Assembly (NCBI GenBank): GCA_900545625.1
Contig: UQZS01000001.1
Coordinates: 1-64,000 of the forward strand
Length of the DNA stretch: 64,000 nt
Origin: an uncultured Oscillospiraceae bacterium
Lineage (GTDB): Bacteria > Bacillota > Clostridia > Oscillospirales > Acutalibacteraceae
Direction: 5' to 3'
A program made the translations under genes and the position numbers. Below the pieces are notes generated by a model that ran no database searches, was not told the DNA's origin, and saw only the letters and a list, made by a program, of their open reading frames with translations. Positions 33,939 to 42,118 of the stretch are shown piece by piece. Positions within the stretch are counted from its first letter, which is position 1. Every line of letters begins with the position of its first letter.

Positions 33939-34694
33939 TTATTTTTCAGCGATCAGTTCACGCATGGAGTATAAGCCGGGTGCTTTTCCCTGCAAAAACA
34001 GGGCAGCGTTGAGCGCACCTACGGCAAACAGTTCTTTAGAGCGCGCAGAATGCGAGATCGTGATAATCTCATCAAGCCCCGCAAAGATCACCTGATGCTC
34101 GCCGACGATTGTGCCGCCGCGCACGGCGTGGATACCAATTTCATTTTTATCGCGCTTTGCACGCTTGGAATGGCGGTCAAATTCATAATGCGGTTTTGAC
34201 TGCATCGCATCTGAAATCGTGTCTGCCAGCATCAATGCCGTGCCGCTGGGCGCGTCAATCTTCTGATTGTGGTGCATTTCTACGATCTCCACATCAAACG
34301 AGCCCTCCAGCACGCGAGCAGCTTTTGCGGCAAGCTCCGCAATCAGATTGACCCCGATAGACATGTTCGCGGAAAAGAAAAGGGGAATCACGCCAGCCGT
34401 TGCTTTGAGCTTTTCAACCTGCGCAGGCGTATAACCCGTAGTTGCCATAACGGCAGGAATCTTTTTCTCGGTCACATAGCTGAGGATCCCGTCAAGCGCG
34501 GACGGGTGCGAGAAATCGATCAGCACATCCGCTGATTCCTGCACCTCGTCGAAACTTTTATATACGGGAAAATCCGCTGTGCCGCTGCCGATGTCCACGC
34601 CCGCGACGATCTCACAGTCGCTGCGTTCTTTTACGCAGCCCGTGATCACACCGCCCATACGGCCGAAACAGCCGCTCAATATTATTCTTGTCAT
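33939..34694 (-). CDS. dapB: 4-hydroxy-tetrahydrodipicolinate reductase
   Basis: Second step of the diaminopimelate-lysine pathway. The 251-residue protein has an N-terminal nucleotide-binding motif (LSGCFGRMGGVI) and the catalytic MHHNQKIDAPSGTAL segment containing the His and Lys of the active site. It lies between dapA and the ACT gene, with 33 bases to dapA. The ribosome binding site (GTGAAAAGA on the minus strand) is weaker than its neighbours. Confidence 0.95.
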   Translation of the reverse strand: MTRIILSGCFGRMGGVITGCVKERSDCEIVAGVDIGSGTADFPVYKSFDEVQESADVLIDFSHPSALDGILSYVTEKKIPAVMATTGYTPAQVEKLKATAGVIPLFFSANMSIGVNLIAELAAKAARVLEGSFDVEIVEMHHNQKIDAPSGTALMLADTISDAMQSKPHYEFDRHSKRAKRDKNEIGIHAVRGGTIVGEHQVIFAGLDEIITISHSARSKELFAVGALNAALFLQGKAPGLYSMRELIAEK

Positions 34695-34727
34695 TATCTT
34701 TTCACATCCCGTTGCATCCGAAAAAAC

Positions 34728-35615
34728 TTAAATCAGCTTATATTTCTGCATGACCGCACGCAGCTTTTCGGTGTTTACATCCGACATATCGCAAAGCGGC
34801 ATACGCAGCGGACCTGCGTCAAAGCCCATCATGCGCATCGCCTGTTTCACAGGGATGGGATTTACATCCATAAACAGCGCATTGCAAAGCTCTAAGTATC
34901 TAAGCTGCAGCTTGCGGCTCGTTTCAAAATCACCTTGCAGCGCCGCTGCGGCAATGTCGTGTGCAACCTGCGGCGCGACGTTCGAGAGCACCGAGATCAC
35001 GCCTTTACCGCCAAGCGACATGATTGCCGTGATCTGGTCGTCGTTGCCGGAATACACTGAAAAGTCAGGTTCGCAAAGCGAAACGGTCTTAGCGATCGAT
35101 GAAATATTCCCGGAAGCCTCTTTTGCACCGTAGATCATTTTGTGCTTCGAAAGCTCGGCATAGGTTTCGGGCTTTACGTCGCAGCCTGTGCGGCTGGGCA
35201 CGTTATAGATGATGATTGGTGTAGAGACACGATCTGCCAAGTAGGTATAATGGCGCACAAGCCCTTCCTGCGACGCCTTGTTGTAATACGGCGTGACCAT
35301 CAAAAGTCCGTCTACGCCGATTTTTTCCGCTTCATTGGAAAGGTGCAGCGCATAAGCGGTATCATTGCTGCCCGTACCCGCGATAACAGGGATGCGGTGC
35401 GCAACGGTTTCTACCGTAAAGCGGATCGCTTCTGTATGCTCCTCGTGCGAGAGCGTTGCGCTCTCACCGGTCGTGCCGCAGATGACGATCGCGTCTGTGC
35501 CATGCTCGATCTGATATTCCAAAATAGCCTTCAGGGCAGGGTAGTTTACCTTATTGTCCGCCGTGAACGGCGTAATAATGGCTACGCCCGCACCGGTAAA
35601 GATCGGTTGCTTCAT
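34728..35615 (-). CDS. dapA: 4-hydroxy-tetrahydrodipicolinate synthase
   Basis: Condenses pyruvate with aspartate semialdehyde to start the lysine branch. The 295-residue TIM-barrel protein has CGTTGESATLSHEEH, YNVPSRTG with the catalytic Tyr, and YGAKEASGN with the Schiff-base Lys. I start at ATG (35615-35613) after AGGAGGAAG; an in-frame extension of 13 residues lacks such a site. It follows asd by 14 bases and is the paralogue of nanA found later in the window. Confidence 0.96.
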   Translation of the reverse strand: MKQPIFTGAGVAIITPFTADNKVNYPALKAILEYQIEHGTDAIVICGTTGESATLSHEEHTEAIRFTVETVAHRIPVIAGTGSNDTAYALHLSNEAEKIGVDGLLMVTPYYNKASQEGLVRHYTYLADRVSTPIIIYNVPSRTGCDVKPETYAELSKHKMIYGAKEASGNISSIAKTVSLCEPDFSVYSGNDDQITAIMSLGGKGVISVLSNVAPQVAHDIAAAALQGDFETSRKLQLRYLELCNALFMDVNPIPVKQAMRMMGFDAGPLRMPLCDMSDVNTEKLRAVMQKYKLI

Positions 35616-35629
35616 ATCGCTTCCTCCTG

Positions 35630-36712
35630 TTAATCCATGTAACCTTCTGCGCACAGCAACTCGGCAAGCAATACTGCACCGCCAGCCGCGCCGCGCAGCG
35701 TGTTATGCGAAAGGCATACAAACTTGTAATCATACTGCGTATCCTCACGCAGCCTGCCGATGGAGATCGCCATTCCGTTTTCAAGCATACGGTTCAGCCT
35801 TGTCTGCGGCATGTTATCTTCTTCAAAATAGTGCAGGAACTGCTTGGGAGCGCTCGGAAGCTCCAATTCCTGTGCTCTGCCTTTGAAGTTTTTCCAAACT
35901 GAGAGGATCTCTTCTTTACTCGGCTTGTTTTGGAAACGTATAAACACCGCGCCCATATGCCCGTTGGAGACCGGCACACGCAGACACTGCGCCGTAAAGT
36001 TCGGGGAAGCAGCCGGTTTGATCACATCGCCGTCGATTTTGCCCCAGATCTTAAGCGGCTCCTGCTCGCTCTTTTCCTCTTCGCCGCCGATATAGGGGAT
36101 GACGTTATCCACCATTTCAGGCCAGGTCTCAAACGTTTTGCCCGCACCGGAGATCGCTTGATAGGTGCAGACCAAAACGTCCTGCACGCCGAACGAGGAC
36201 AGGGGATAGAGGGCGGGAACATAGCTTTGCAGCGAACAGTTGGATTTGACGGCAATAAAACCGCGCTTCGTACCAAGGCGCTTTCTCTGCGCAGGAATGA
36301 TCCCGATGTGCTCTGCATTGAGCTCCGGGATGACCATAGGTACGTCGGGCGTATGGCGGTGTGCACTGTTGTTTGACACAACGGGGCATTCAGCTTTTGC
36401 ATAACGTTCCTCAAGCGCTTTGATTTCATCCTTCTTCATATCCACGGCGCAGAACACAAAGTCCACCATGGACGCGATCTTTTCCACATCGCCCGTCGCA
36501 TCCATCACGATCATGTCACGGACGTTTTCAGGAATTTCCGTATCCATGCACCATTTTTTGCCGACCGCTTCATGGTACGGCTTGCCGGCAGAGCGCGGCG
36601 ACGCGGCAACAACTTCCACTTGGAACCACGGATGATTGCAAAGCAGCGTCAAAAACCGCTGCCCGACCATACCCGTTGCTCCGATCACACCGACTTTATA
36701 CGTTTTTTTCAC
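35630..36712 (-). CDS. asd: Aspartate-semialdehyde dehydrogenase
   Basis: Makes aspartate semialdehyde from aspartyl phosphate, feeding both lysine and threonine. At 360 residues it resembles the longer form also common in archaea: GATGMVGQRF at the N-terminus for cofactor binding and VKSNCSLQSY with the active-site Cys. The start is GTG (36712-36710), preceded by GGAGGG. It is the first gene after the lysine riboswitch and heads asd-dapA-dapB-ACT; aspartokinase itself is not in the window. Confidence 0.94.
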   Translation of the reverse strand: MKKTYKVGVIGATGMVGQRFLTLLCNHPWFQVEVVAASPRSAGKPYHEAVGKKWCMDTEIPENVRDMIVMDATGDVEKIASMVDFVFCAVDMKKDEIKALEERYAKAECPVVSNNSAHRHTPDVPMVIPELNAEHIGIIPAQRKRLGTKRGFIAVKSNCSLQSYVPALYPLSSFGVQDVLVCTYQAISGAGKTFETWPEMVDNVIPYIGGEEEKSEQEPLKIWGKIDGDVIKPAASPNFTAQCLRVPVSNGHMGAVFIRFQNKPSKEEILSVWKNFKGRAQELELPSAPKQFLHYFEEDNMPQTRLNRMLENGMAISIGRLREDTQYDYKFVCLSHNTLRGAAGGAVLLAELLCAEGYMD

Positions 36713-36752
36713 TTGAGTTTCCCTCCAAAACGTGTTATTCTATTTTCTGCAC

Positions 36753-36777
36753 AAAAAAGACCGGTCAAAAACCGGTC
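36753..36777 (-). terminator. Terminator of the lysine riboswitch
   Basis: On the minus strand GACCGGT and ACCGGTC pair around a five-base loop and are followed by six T's. It lies between the aptamer and asd and is the likely off-switch when lysine is bound. Confidence 0.88.
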
Positions 36778-36818
36778 ATCAGAAAAGGGGAAGCAATCAC
36801 AGCAATCGTTTTGTGATT

Positions 36819-36986
36819 GCGATAGCACTCCACCAACTTCTGATGACAGTGACGCAGCTTTCGCAATGCGCCCCCAAACCGCCGCACAACCGACATGCAT
36901 GGTTTTCGGCAAAATACCCTTTCACGCGCTCTTGCGGCAGTCGGCTGCCTAAAACGCGCTACTGATGCATTTTGCACCTCTATCGC
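36819..36986 (-). ncRNA. Lysine riboswitch (L-box) aptamer
   Basis: A lysine-sensing leader. P1 is formed by GCGATAG and CTATCGC at the two ends (36980-36986 and 36819-36825). Inside it, on the minus strand, are the hallmark segments GATAGAGGTGC at the start, GTGAAAGGG followed by TTTGCCGAA in the middle, and TGGTGGAGTGCTATC at the end. About 168 bases fits the L-box size. The downstream part contains CAATCACA/TGTGATTG arms that could form an antiterminator, then a terminator. It should shut down asd-dapA-dapB-ACT when lysine is abundant. Confidence 0.95.
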
Positions 36987-36995
36987 AGTACTGTC

Positions 36996-37024
36996 ATCAT
37001 AGCATTTTTATGCGCGTTCGTCAA
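36996..37024 (-). promoter_or_regulatory. Promoter of the lysine-riboswitch operon
   Basis: On the minus strand TTGACG (37024-37019), 17 bases, TATGAT (37001-36996) with extended -10 TGC. The transcript starts just before the aptamer. Confidence 0.85.
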
Positions 37025-37074
37025 TCTTTTTCCGAAGATTTGTATAGAACGCGCCGTTTGTCAGGAGAATCGAC

Positions 37075-38103
37075 ATGAAAAAGCAGGATTTTTATTATGA
37101 TTTACCAAAAGAGCGCATTGCGCAGACTCCCGCAGAACCACGTGACAGCTCACGGTTGATGGTTGTGCACCGCGACACAGGTAACTTAGAGCATCGTCAT
37201 TTTTATGATATTTTAGATTATCTAAACCCCGGGGACTGCTTGATCCTCAACAATACCCGTGTGCTTCCTGCACGGCTGTACGGCGTTAAGCAGGATACCG
37301 GTGCACATGTAGAGTTTTTGCTGTTAAATCAAAAAGAAAACGATGTTTGGGAAGTCATCACAGGACCCGGCAGGCGTGCAAAGGCTGGCGCGCGATTTTC
37401 TTTCGGCGACGGTTTGCTGCATGCAGAGATTCTGGAGGTGTTGGAGAACGGGAACCGTATAGCGAAATTTCAATATGACGGCGACAGTATCTTCCCTGTG
37501 CTTGAAAAGATTGGTGAGATGCCGCTGCCGCACTACATCACAAAAAAACTGGAGGACAATGAACGCTATCAGACCGTCTACTCTAAAGAACTCGGTTCGG
37601 CGGCGGCACCCACGGCTGGGCTGCATTTTACAAAGGAACTTCTGCAAAAAATCGCAGATAAGGGTGTGCAAATCGGCTATGTCACTTTGCATGTCGGTAT
37701 CGGAACATTCCGCCCCGTTAAGGCGGAAAACATTGAAGACCATAAAATGCATTCCGAGCATTACCACATTTCCGAAGAGACGGCAAAGCTGATTCACAAT
37801 ACCAAAGCAAACGGAGGGCGGGTAGTCGCGGTCGGCACAACGGCCTGCCGTACATTGGAAAGCGTAGCCACGCTATACGGCGATATAAAGGCTGCGGATG
37901 GCTGGACGAGCATTTTTATTTATCCCGGTTATACATTTCGCTGCATTGACGCTCTCCTTACTAATTTTCATTTGCCGGAAAGCACGCTTATTATGCTGGT
38001 ATCTGCTTTTTATGACCGTGAAAAGATCTTAGCAGCATACAAAACTGCCGTAGATGAAAACTATCGGTTTTTCTCGTTCGGCGATGCAATGCTGCTGTTG
38101 TGA
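37075..38103 (+). CDS. queA: tRNA preQ1(34) S-adenosylmethionine ribosyltransferase-isomerase
   Basis: Adds the cyclopentenyl epoxide moiety to preQ1 in tRNA during queuosine synthesis. The 342-residue protein begins [27 protein letters not shown] and contains [26 protein letters not shown] and [29 protein letters not shown], all typical of QueA. CAGGAGAA precedes ATG 37075. It is divergent from the lysine operon; its own promoter is not clear to me (a TATAGA sits near 37044). tgt follows after 13 bases. Confidence 0.96.
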   Translation: MKKQDFYYDLPKERIAQTPAEPRDSSRLMVVHRDTGNLEHRHFYDILDYLNPGDCLILNNTRVLPARLYGVKQDTGAHVEFLLLNQKENDVWEVITGPGRRAKAGARFSFGDGLLHAEILEVLENGNRIAKFQYDGDSIFPVLEKIGEMPLPHYITKKLEDNERYQTVYSKELGSAAAPTAGLHFTKELLQKIADKGVQIGYVTLHVGIGTFRPVKAENIEDHKMHSEHYHISEETAKLIHNTKANGGRVVAVGTTACRTLESVATLYGDIKAADGWTSIFIYPGYTFRCIDALLTNFHLPESTLIMLVSAFYDREKILAAYKTAVDENYRFFSFGDAMLLL

Positions 38104-38116
38104 TATAGGAGAATAT

Positions 38117-39256
38117 ATGGAGCAACTTTTTCAAGTATTACAAACCCAAGGTGAAGCTCGGCTTGGCAGATTCGTCACCGTACACGGTGAGGTGCAAACG
38201 CCGGCTTTCATGAACGTCGCCACGGCCGGCGCGATCAAGGGCGGGCTTTCTGCGTATGACTTAAAAGAAATCGGCTGTCAGGTGCAGCTTTGCAACACGT
38301 ATCATTTGCATGTGCGGCCCGGGGACGAGCTGATCAAATCTCTCGGCGGCCTGCATCGCTTTACGGGCTTTGACGGGCCCATTTTGACCGACAGCGGCGG
38401 ATTTCAGGTGTTCTCCCTTGCAAAGCTTCGTCAAATCCGCGAAGAGGGCGTGTATTTTAACTCCCATGTAGACGGGCGCAAGATTTTTATGGGGCCCGAG
38501 GAGAGTATGCGCATCCAGTCCAATCTCGGCTCTACGATCGCCATGGCGTTTGATGAATGCATGCAGAATCCGGCGGAGTACAATTACGCGAAAAATTCCT
38601 GTGCGCGCACCGTGCGCTGGCTGGAACGCTGCAAAACGGAAATGCAGCGGCTCAATGCTCTGCCTGACACGATCAATCCCCACCAGCTTTTATTTGGGAT
38701 CAATCAAGGCTCTGTGTATGACGATCTGCGCATTGCGCACATGCAGCAAATTGCAGAGCTTGATTTAGACGGCTACGCAATCGGCGGGCTTGCGGTCGGC
38801 GAGCCTAAGGAAGATATGTACCGCATTATATCCGCCGTGACACCTTACATGCCGCAGAATAAGCCGCGCTATTTGATGGGTGTCGGCACACCGGGGAACA
38901 TTTTGGAAGCCGTCAGCCGCGGCGTCGATTTGTTTGACTGCGTCATGCCCAGCCGCAACGCGCGGCACGGACAGCTTTTCACAAAACACGGCATCATCAA
39001 CATCCACAACGAACGCTATAAAGCGGACCTTTCACCGATCGACAAAAGCTGCGGCTGTCCGACCTGCCGTCGCCATTCCCGCGCCTATATCCGCCATTTG
39101 TTCAAAGCGGGCGAAATGCTAGCCATGCGGCTTTGTGTAACACACAACCTCTGGTTTTATAATACGCTGCTTGCGGAAATTCGCGACGCACTGCAGGCAG
39201 GTACCTTTTCTGAATATAAACAGCAGTACGTGGAAATTCTGGACACGCGGATATGA
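38117..39256 (+). CDS. tgt: tRNA-guanine transglycosylase
   Basis: Exchanges guanine 34 for preQ1 in tRNAs with GUN anticodons. The 379-residue TIM-barrel enzyme has DSGGFQVFSL with a catalytic Asp, DLFDCVMPSRNARHGQ with the second Asp, and a zinc site near the end (CGCPTCRRHSRAYIRHL with a later His). ATG 38117 follows TAGGAGA; the longer frame overlaps queA without a ribosome binding site. Together with queA it gives the last two queuosine steps. Confidence 0.96.
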   Translation: MEQLFQVLQTQGEARLGRFVTVHGEVQTPAFMNVATAGAIKGGLSAYDLKEIGCQVQLCNTYHLHVRPGDELIKSLGGLHRFTGFDGPILTDSGGFQVFSLAKLRQIREEGVYFNSHVDGRKIFMGPEESMRIQSNLGSTIAMAFDECMQNPAEYNYAKNSCARTVRWLERCKTEMQRLNALPDTINPHQLLFGINQGSVYDDLRIAHMQQIAELDLDGYAIGGLAVGEPKEDMYRIISAVTPYMPQNKPRYLMGVGTPGNILEAVSRGVDLFDCVMPSRNARHGQLFTKHGIINIHNERYKADLSPIDKSCGCPTCRRHSRAYIRHLFKAGEMLAMRLCVTHNLWFYNTLLAEIRDALQAGTFSEYKQQYVEILDTRI

Positions 39257-39301
39257 TTTTTCCGAACAGGTGTGTATAAACTGTTAATTTTTGCATTTTG
39301 C

Positions 39302-39330
39302 TTGCAAATCGGACAAATTCTATGTATAAT
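39302..39330 (+). promoter_or_regulatory. Sigma-A promoter of yajC
   Basis: TTGCAA (39302-39307), 17 bases, TATAAT (39325-39330). The leader to ATG 39364 is short. Confidence 0.82.
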
Positions 39331-39363
39331 ACATTCGTTGAATTCAATTTTGGAGGAAAAACT

Positions 39364-39789
39364 ATGTTTGACTTACTTACCCTGGAGGCTGCAACCTCTG
39401 CAACCGGTTCTCGCAGCAATATCGGCATGATCGTGCTGTTGGTCGTGATGGTTGCCGGTATGTATTTTCTGATGATCCGTCCGCAGCGCAAGCAGCAGAA
39501 AAAGGACCAGGAAATGCGTGAGAGCACCCAGGTCGGGGATGAGATCACCACCATCGGCGGAATCATGGGCCGTGTCGTTACCGTGAAAGAGGATTCGCTG
39601 ATCATCGAAACCGGTGCCGACCGCAATAAAATGAAGATCGCGCGTTGGGCGATCCAGGTAAACAACACCGCCACGGAAAAGATGTGTGCGGAGCAGGAAG
39701 CTGCCAAGGCTGCAGCCGCAAAAGAACGCGAGGAAAAGGCCGCCGCAAAGAAAAAGAAGAGCAAAAAGGACAACTCTGACAAGGCTTAA
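39364..39789 (+). CDS. yajC: Preprotein translocase subunit YajC
   Basis: YajC is the small accessory protein of the Sec-DF complex. The 141-residue protein has one N-terminal membrane helix (IGMIVLLVVMVAGMYFLMI), the diagnostic RPQRKQQKKDQEM, and the GDEITTIGGIMGRVV domain. The C-terminus is unusually long, rich in Ala, Lys and Glu, and low in complexity. TTGGAGGA precedes ATG 39364. It has its own promoter and terminator; secDF is not adjacent in this window. Confidence 0.93.
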   Translation: MFDLLTLEAATSATGSRSNIGMIVLLVVMVAGMYFLMIRPQRKQQKKDQEMRESTQVGDEITTIGGIMGRVVTVKEDSLIIETGADRNKMKIARWAIQVNNTATEKMCAEQEAAKAAAAKEREEKAAAKKKKSKKDNSDKA

Positions 39790-39805
39790 CAAACGGCATA
39801 AATAT

Positions 39806-39846
39806 AAACACCCCCGCATACCGATTAGTAGGTTACGGGGGTGTTT
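39806..39846 (+). terminator. Terminator after yajC, overlapping the next gene's ribosome binding site
   Basis: AAACACCCCCG (39806-39816) pairs with CGGGGGTGTTT (39836-39846) and ends in a T run. The right arm contains GGGGGTG, which is also the only Shine-Dalgarno-like element for ATG 39850. Confidence 0.9.
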
Positions 39847-39849
39847 TTT

Positions 39850-40263
39850 ATGCCGAAAAAAAGAAGAAAACGGGCAGTACAAAGCAGAGAAGCGAACAAA
39901 GGCCTTCGCCCGATGCTGATTTGCGCGCTGCGTGCCGCTGCAATTTCACTGGTCGCCTTTTTGCTGCTGGTACTTTTGATCGCTGCCATCTATTTGAAAC
40001 GCCAACCAACGGATCTGTTTTTGCAAATCGCGGCATTCGTATGCTGCGCCCTCGCATTTTTCCTTTGCGGCGTCTTTGCCTGCCGGAAAAACACTTTTCC
40101 GGTTGCGCAGGTCGGGCTGCTTGCTTCGCTGTTCCTGCTTCTTATTATACTTGGCATTCTGCTTATTCTATCGAAAGGCACGCTTTCTTTATATGTACTC
40201 ATCGTGCTCGGATTTGCGCTGTTTTTACCGATTGCGGGAGGCTTACTCGGCAAGAGACTTTGA
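39850..40263 (+). CDS. TIGR04086-like membrane protein
   Basis: A 137-residue membrane protein with a strongly basic N-terminus and four predicted helices. Size, layout and position just after yajC match the TIGR04086 family, which occurs in spore-forming Firmicutes and has no known function. ATG 39850 lies directly behind the terminator hairpin of yajC, whose right arm doubles as the ribosome binding site, so translation would depend on read-through or an unseen promoter. Confidence 0.72.
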   Translation: MPKKRRKRAVQSREANKGLRPMLICALRAAAISLVAFLLLVLLIAAIYLKRQPTDLFLQIAAFVCCALAFFLCGVFACRKNTFPVAQVGLLASLFLLLIILGILLILSKGTLSLYVLIVLGFALFLPIAGGLLGKRL

Positions 40264-40354
40264 TCGCTTTGCATGTTCGGTAAAATCGGTGCATATATAT
40301 GCTTTGAACGGGCTTGTACGAGCCTGAAAGTGAAAAGCAAGGGAGCAAAAGTAT

Positions 40355-41017
40355 ATGAGGCGAAAGAAAAGACGTGCCACCATCATTGCAACCGGGCTGC
40401 ATCGCAGAAGCCGCGCTAAATCGCCGATTTTAAAAAATCATCCAAAGCTGATTTTGCTGACCGCCGTTTTGATCTGCGGCTTGGTTTTAGGCGCCATGAC
40501 GGTACGCAACCCAAATGAACAGCTCGCAGATGCCCTGCGCACCGTGATAGAAAACGAAATACAAACCGGGGCAGGCCAGCCGATATGGAAAAAATTTCTT
40601 TATTCGCTTGGTACAGAAACGCTGTATATGCTTATTGCCCTTATTTCGGGGCTTTGCGTTGCGGGCGAACCCTTGATTTGGGCACTGCCGCTTGTTAAAG
40701 GCATGGGGGTCGGGCTGATTGCTGCCTATTTATATAAAACCTACACGATCAACGGTATGTTGTATTTTTCTGCGGTTTATTTATTGCCATCCGTCATCGC
40801 TGCGGCAAGCTTCCTGTTTTGCTGCAACGAGAGCATTTTGATGACGCGGGATCTGAACCGCATCCTTCTAAAAAATGAAAATGCAGGCGCGGGCGGTGAA
40901 ATGCTGCGCCTGTATTTCCTGCGGTATACGGTATTGTTTGGAAGCCTGGTATTTTCATCTGCTCTTGGCGCGGTGCTCGCCGCTTTCTTTTCCGAAAGGA
41001 TCACGCTTCTTCTTTAG
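40355..41017 (+). CDS. spoIIM: Stage II sporulation protein M
   Basis: SpoIIM, with SpoIID and SpoIIP, drives peptidoglycan remodelling for forespore engulfment. The 220-residue product has a basic N-terminus and about five helices; the segment ALPLVKGMGVGLIAAYLYKTYTINGMLYFSAVYLLP is characteristic of the family. AAGGGAG precedes ATG 40355. Its last 17 bases overlap the convergent recombinase gene. A spoIIM-xerD neighbourhood is also known in Bacillus, which supports the assignment. Bases 40264-40354 hold no gene. Confidence 0.86.
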   Translation: MRRKKRRATIIATGLHRRSRAKSPILKNHPKLILLTAVLICGLVLGAMTVRNPNEQLADALRTVIENEIQTGAGQPIWKKFLYSLGTETLYMLIALISGLCVAGEPLIWALPLVKGMGVGLIAAYLYKTYTINGMLYFSAVYLLPSVIAAASFLFCCNESILMTRDLNRILLKNENAGAGGEMLRLYFLRYTVLFGSLVFSSALGAVLAAFFSERITLLL

Positions 41018-42017
41018 GCGCTTCCTTTTTCGTCTTCTGCCGCACTTTGGCAAGCGGATTTGCTTTGGATGCTTCCTGAAGCTGCTCATCTACCACATGC
41101 GTATAGATCTGTGTTGTACCGAGGTTTTCATGCCCCAAAATCTCTTTGAGCACCAATACATCTACATCGCCGTAGCGATACATCAGCGTCGCCGCCGTAT
41201 GGCGCAGCTTATGTACAGAAAGCCCACGGTCTCCAAGCCCGCATTTTTCCAAATAGCCATATACGATATGCTGCACGGTTTTCGGGCTGATGCGCTTTTT
41301 GCGGCCGCTTAAAAACAAAGCCGTTTTGTCGGCTGCCGCCACGCCGTCCACGGGGCGCACTGCCATATAATTTTTGATCGCCGCTGTGCACGCGTCGTTT
41401 AGATAAATGGTGCGCTGTTTATTACCCTTACCGGTCACGACCAAGGTGTTATTATCTTTGATGTCCGTGTAATTGATGGAAACCAGTTCCGCTAACCGAA
41501 GGCCGCAATTCAAGAAAAGCGTCAAGATACAGTAATCACGTTCTTTATATTTCCCATCTACCGCATCCAGCAGCCGAAGACTCTCTTCTAAAGTCAGGTA
41601 CTTCGGCTGCGTTTTTTTGAGTTTCGGCGTTTCCAGCTCCTGCATAGGGTTTTCATCCAAAAGCTTTCTCTGCACGGAAAGATATTTAAAAAAAGCCCGA
41701 ATACTACTGGTTTTTCGCGCACGCGCCGCAGCGTCATTGTCACGTTCCATTTTACAATAGGATAGGAAAGCGTAGGCGTCACCGAGCGTAACAGAGCGGA
41801 AGAAAGAAATGTCTAAATCAGAAATATCCGTTTTTTCAAGCGAAAGGGCAGGGGAATCCCCGATCCTTTGGCTCTTCAAGTAGCGGAAAAACAGAGACAG
41901 ATCCAGAACATATTCGTCCACCGTTAAGGCAGATTTGTTGCGAATGGCGTATTCATGATTGACAAAATCCCGCAACAGAGGCGGAAGATCCGGTGAATTG
42001 GCATATTTTAAAGGCAT
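41001..42017 (-). CDS. Tyrosine recombinase (XerC/XerD-like)
   Basis: A 338-residue tyrosine recombinase. The N-terminal SAM-like core-binding domain covers about residues 1-120. The catalytic domain carries Arg in CGLRLAELV, Lys in TGKGNKQR, HKLRHTAATLM, and LGHENLGTTQIYTHV with the final His and the nucleophile Tyr. The ATG at 42017-42015, after GAGGTGATA, gives an N-terminus starting MPLKYANSP; the 11 extra residues upstream lack a site. Position beside spoIIM argues for the resident XerD-type dimer resolvase, but a mobile-element integrase is not excluded given the AT-rich DNA upstream. No dif site was found with confidence. Confidence 0.88.
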   Translation of the reverse strand: MPLKYANSPDLPPLLRDFVNHEYAIRNKSALTVDEYVLDLSLFFRYLKSQRIGDSPALSLEKTDISDLDISFFRSVTLGDAYAFLSYCKMERDNDAAARARKTSSIRAFFKYLSVQRKLLDENPMQELETPKLKKTQPKYLTLEESLRLLDAVDGKYKERDYCILTLFLNCGLRLAELVSINYTDIKDNNTLVVTGKGNKQRTIYLNDACTAAIKNYMAVRPVDGVAAADKTALFLSGRKKRISPKTVQHIVYGYLEKCGLGDRGLSVHKLRHTAATLMYRYGDVDVLVLKEILGHENLGTTQIYTHVVDEQLQEASKANPLAKVRQKTKKEAPKEEA

Positions 42018-42035
42018 TGTATCACCTCTATAACT

Positions 42036-42050
42036 GTGAAACTGTTTCAC
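42036..42050. promoter_or_regulatory. 15-base perfect palindrome in the recombinase leader
   Basis: GTGAAAC, a single T and GTTTCAC form a perfect palindrome 19 bases upstream of the recombinase start codon. It could be an operator or a small leader hairpin. Confidence 0.6.
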
Positions 42051-42089
42051 GAAAATATTCTAAAAAATATACAGCTTTTTATATAAAAT

Positions 42090-42118
42090 ATAATATCACT
42101 AATTTTGCATTTTGTCAC
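42090..42118 (-). promoter_or_regulatory. Likely promoter of the recombinase gene
   Basis: On the minus strand GTGACA (42118-42113), 17 bases, TATTAT (42095-42090) with extended -10 TGA. It lies about 75 bases upstream of the start codon. Confidence 0.55.
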
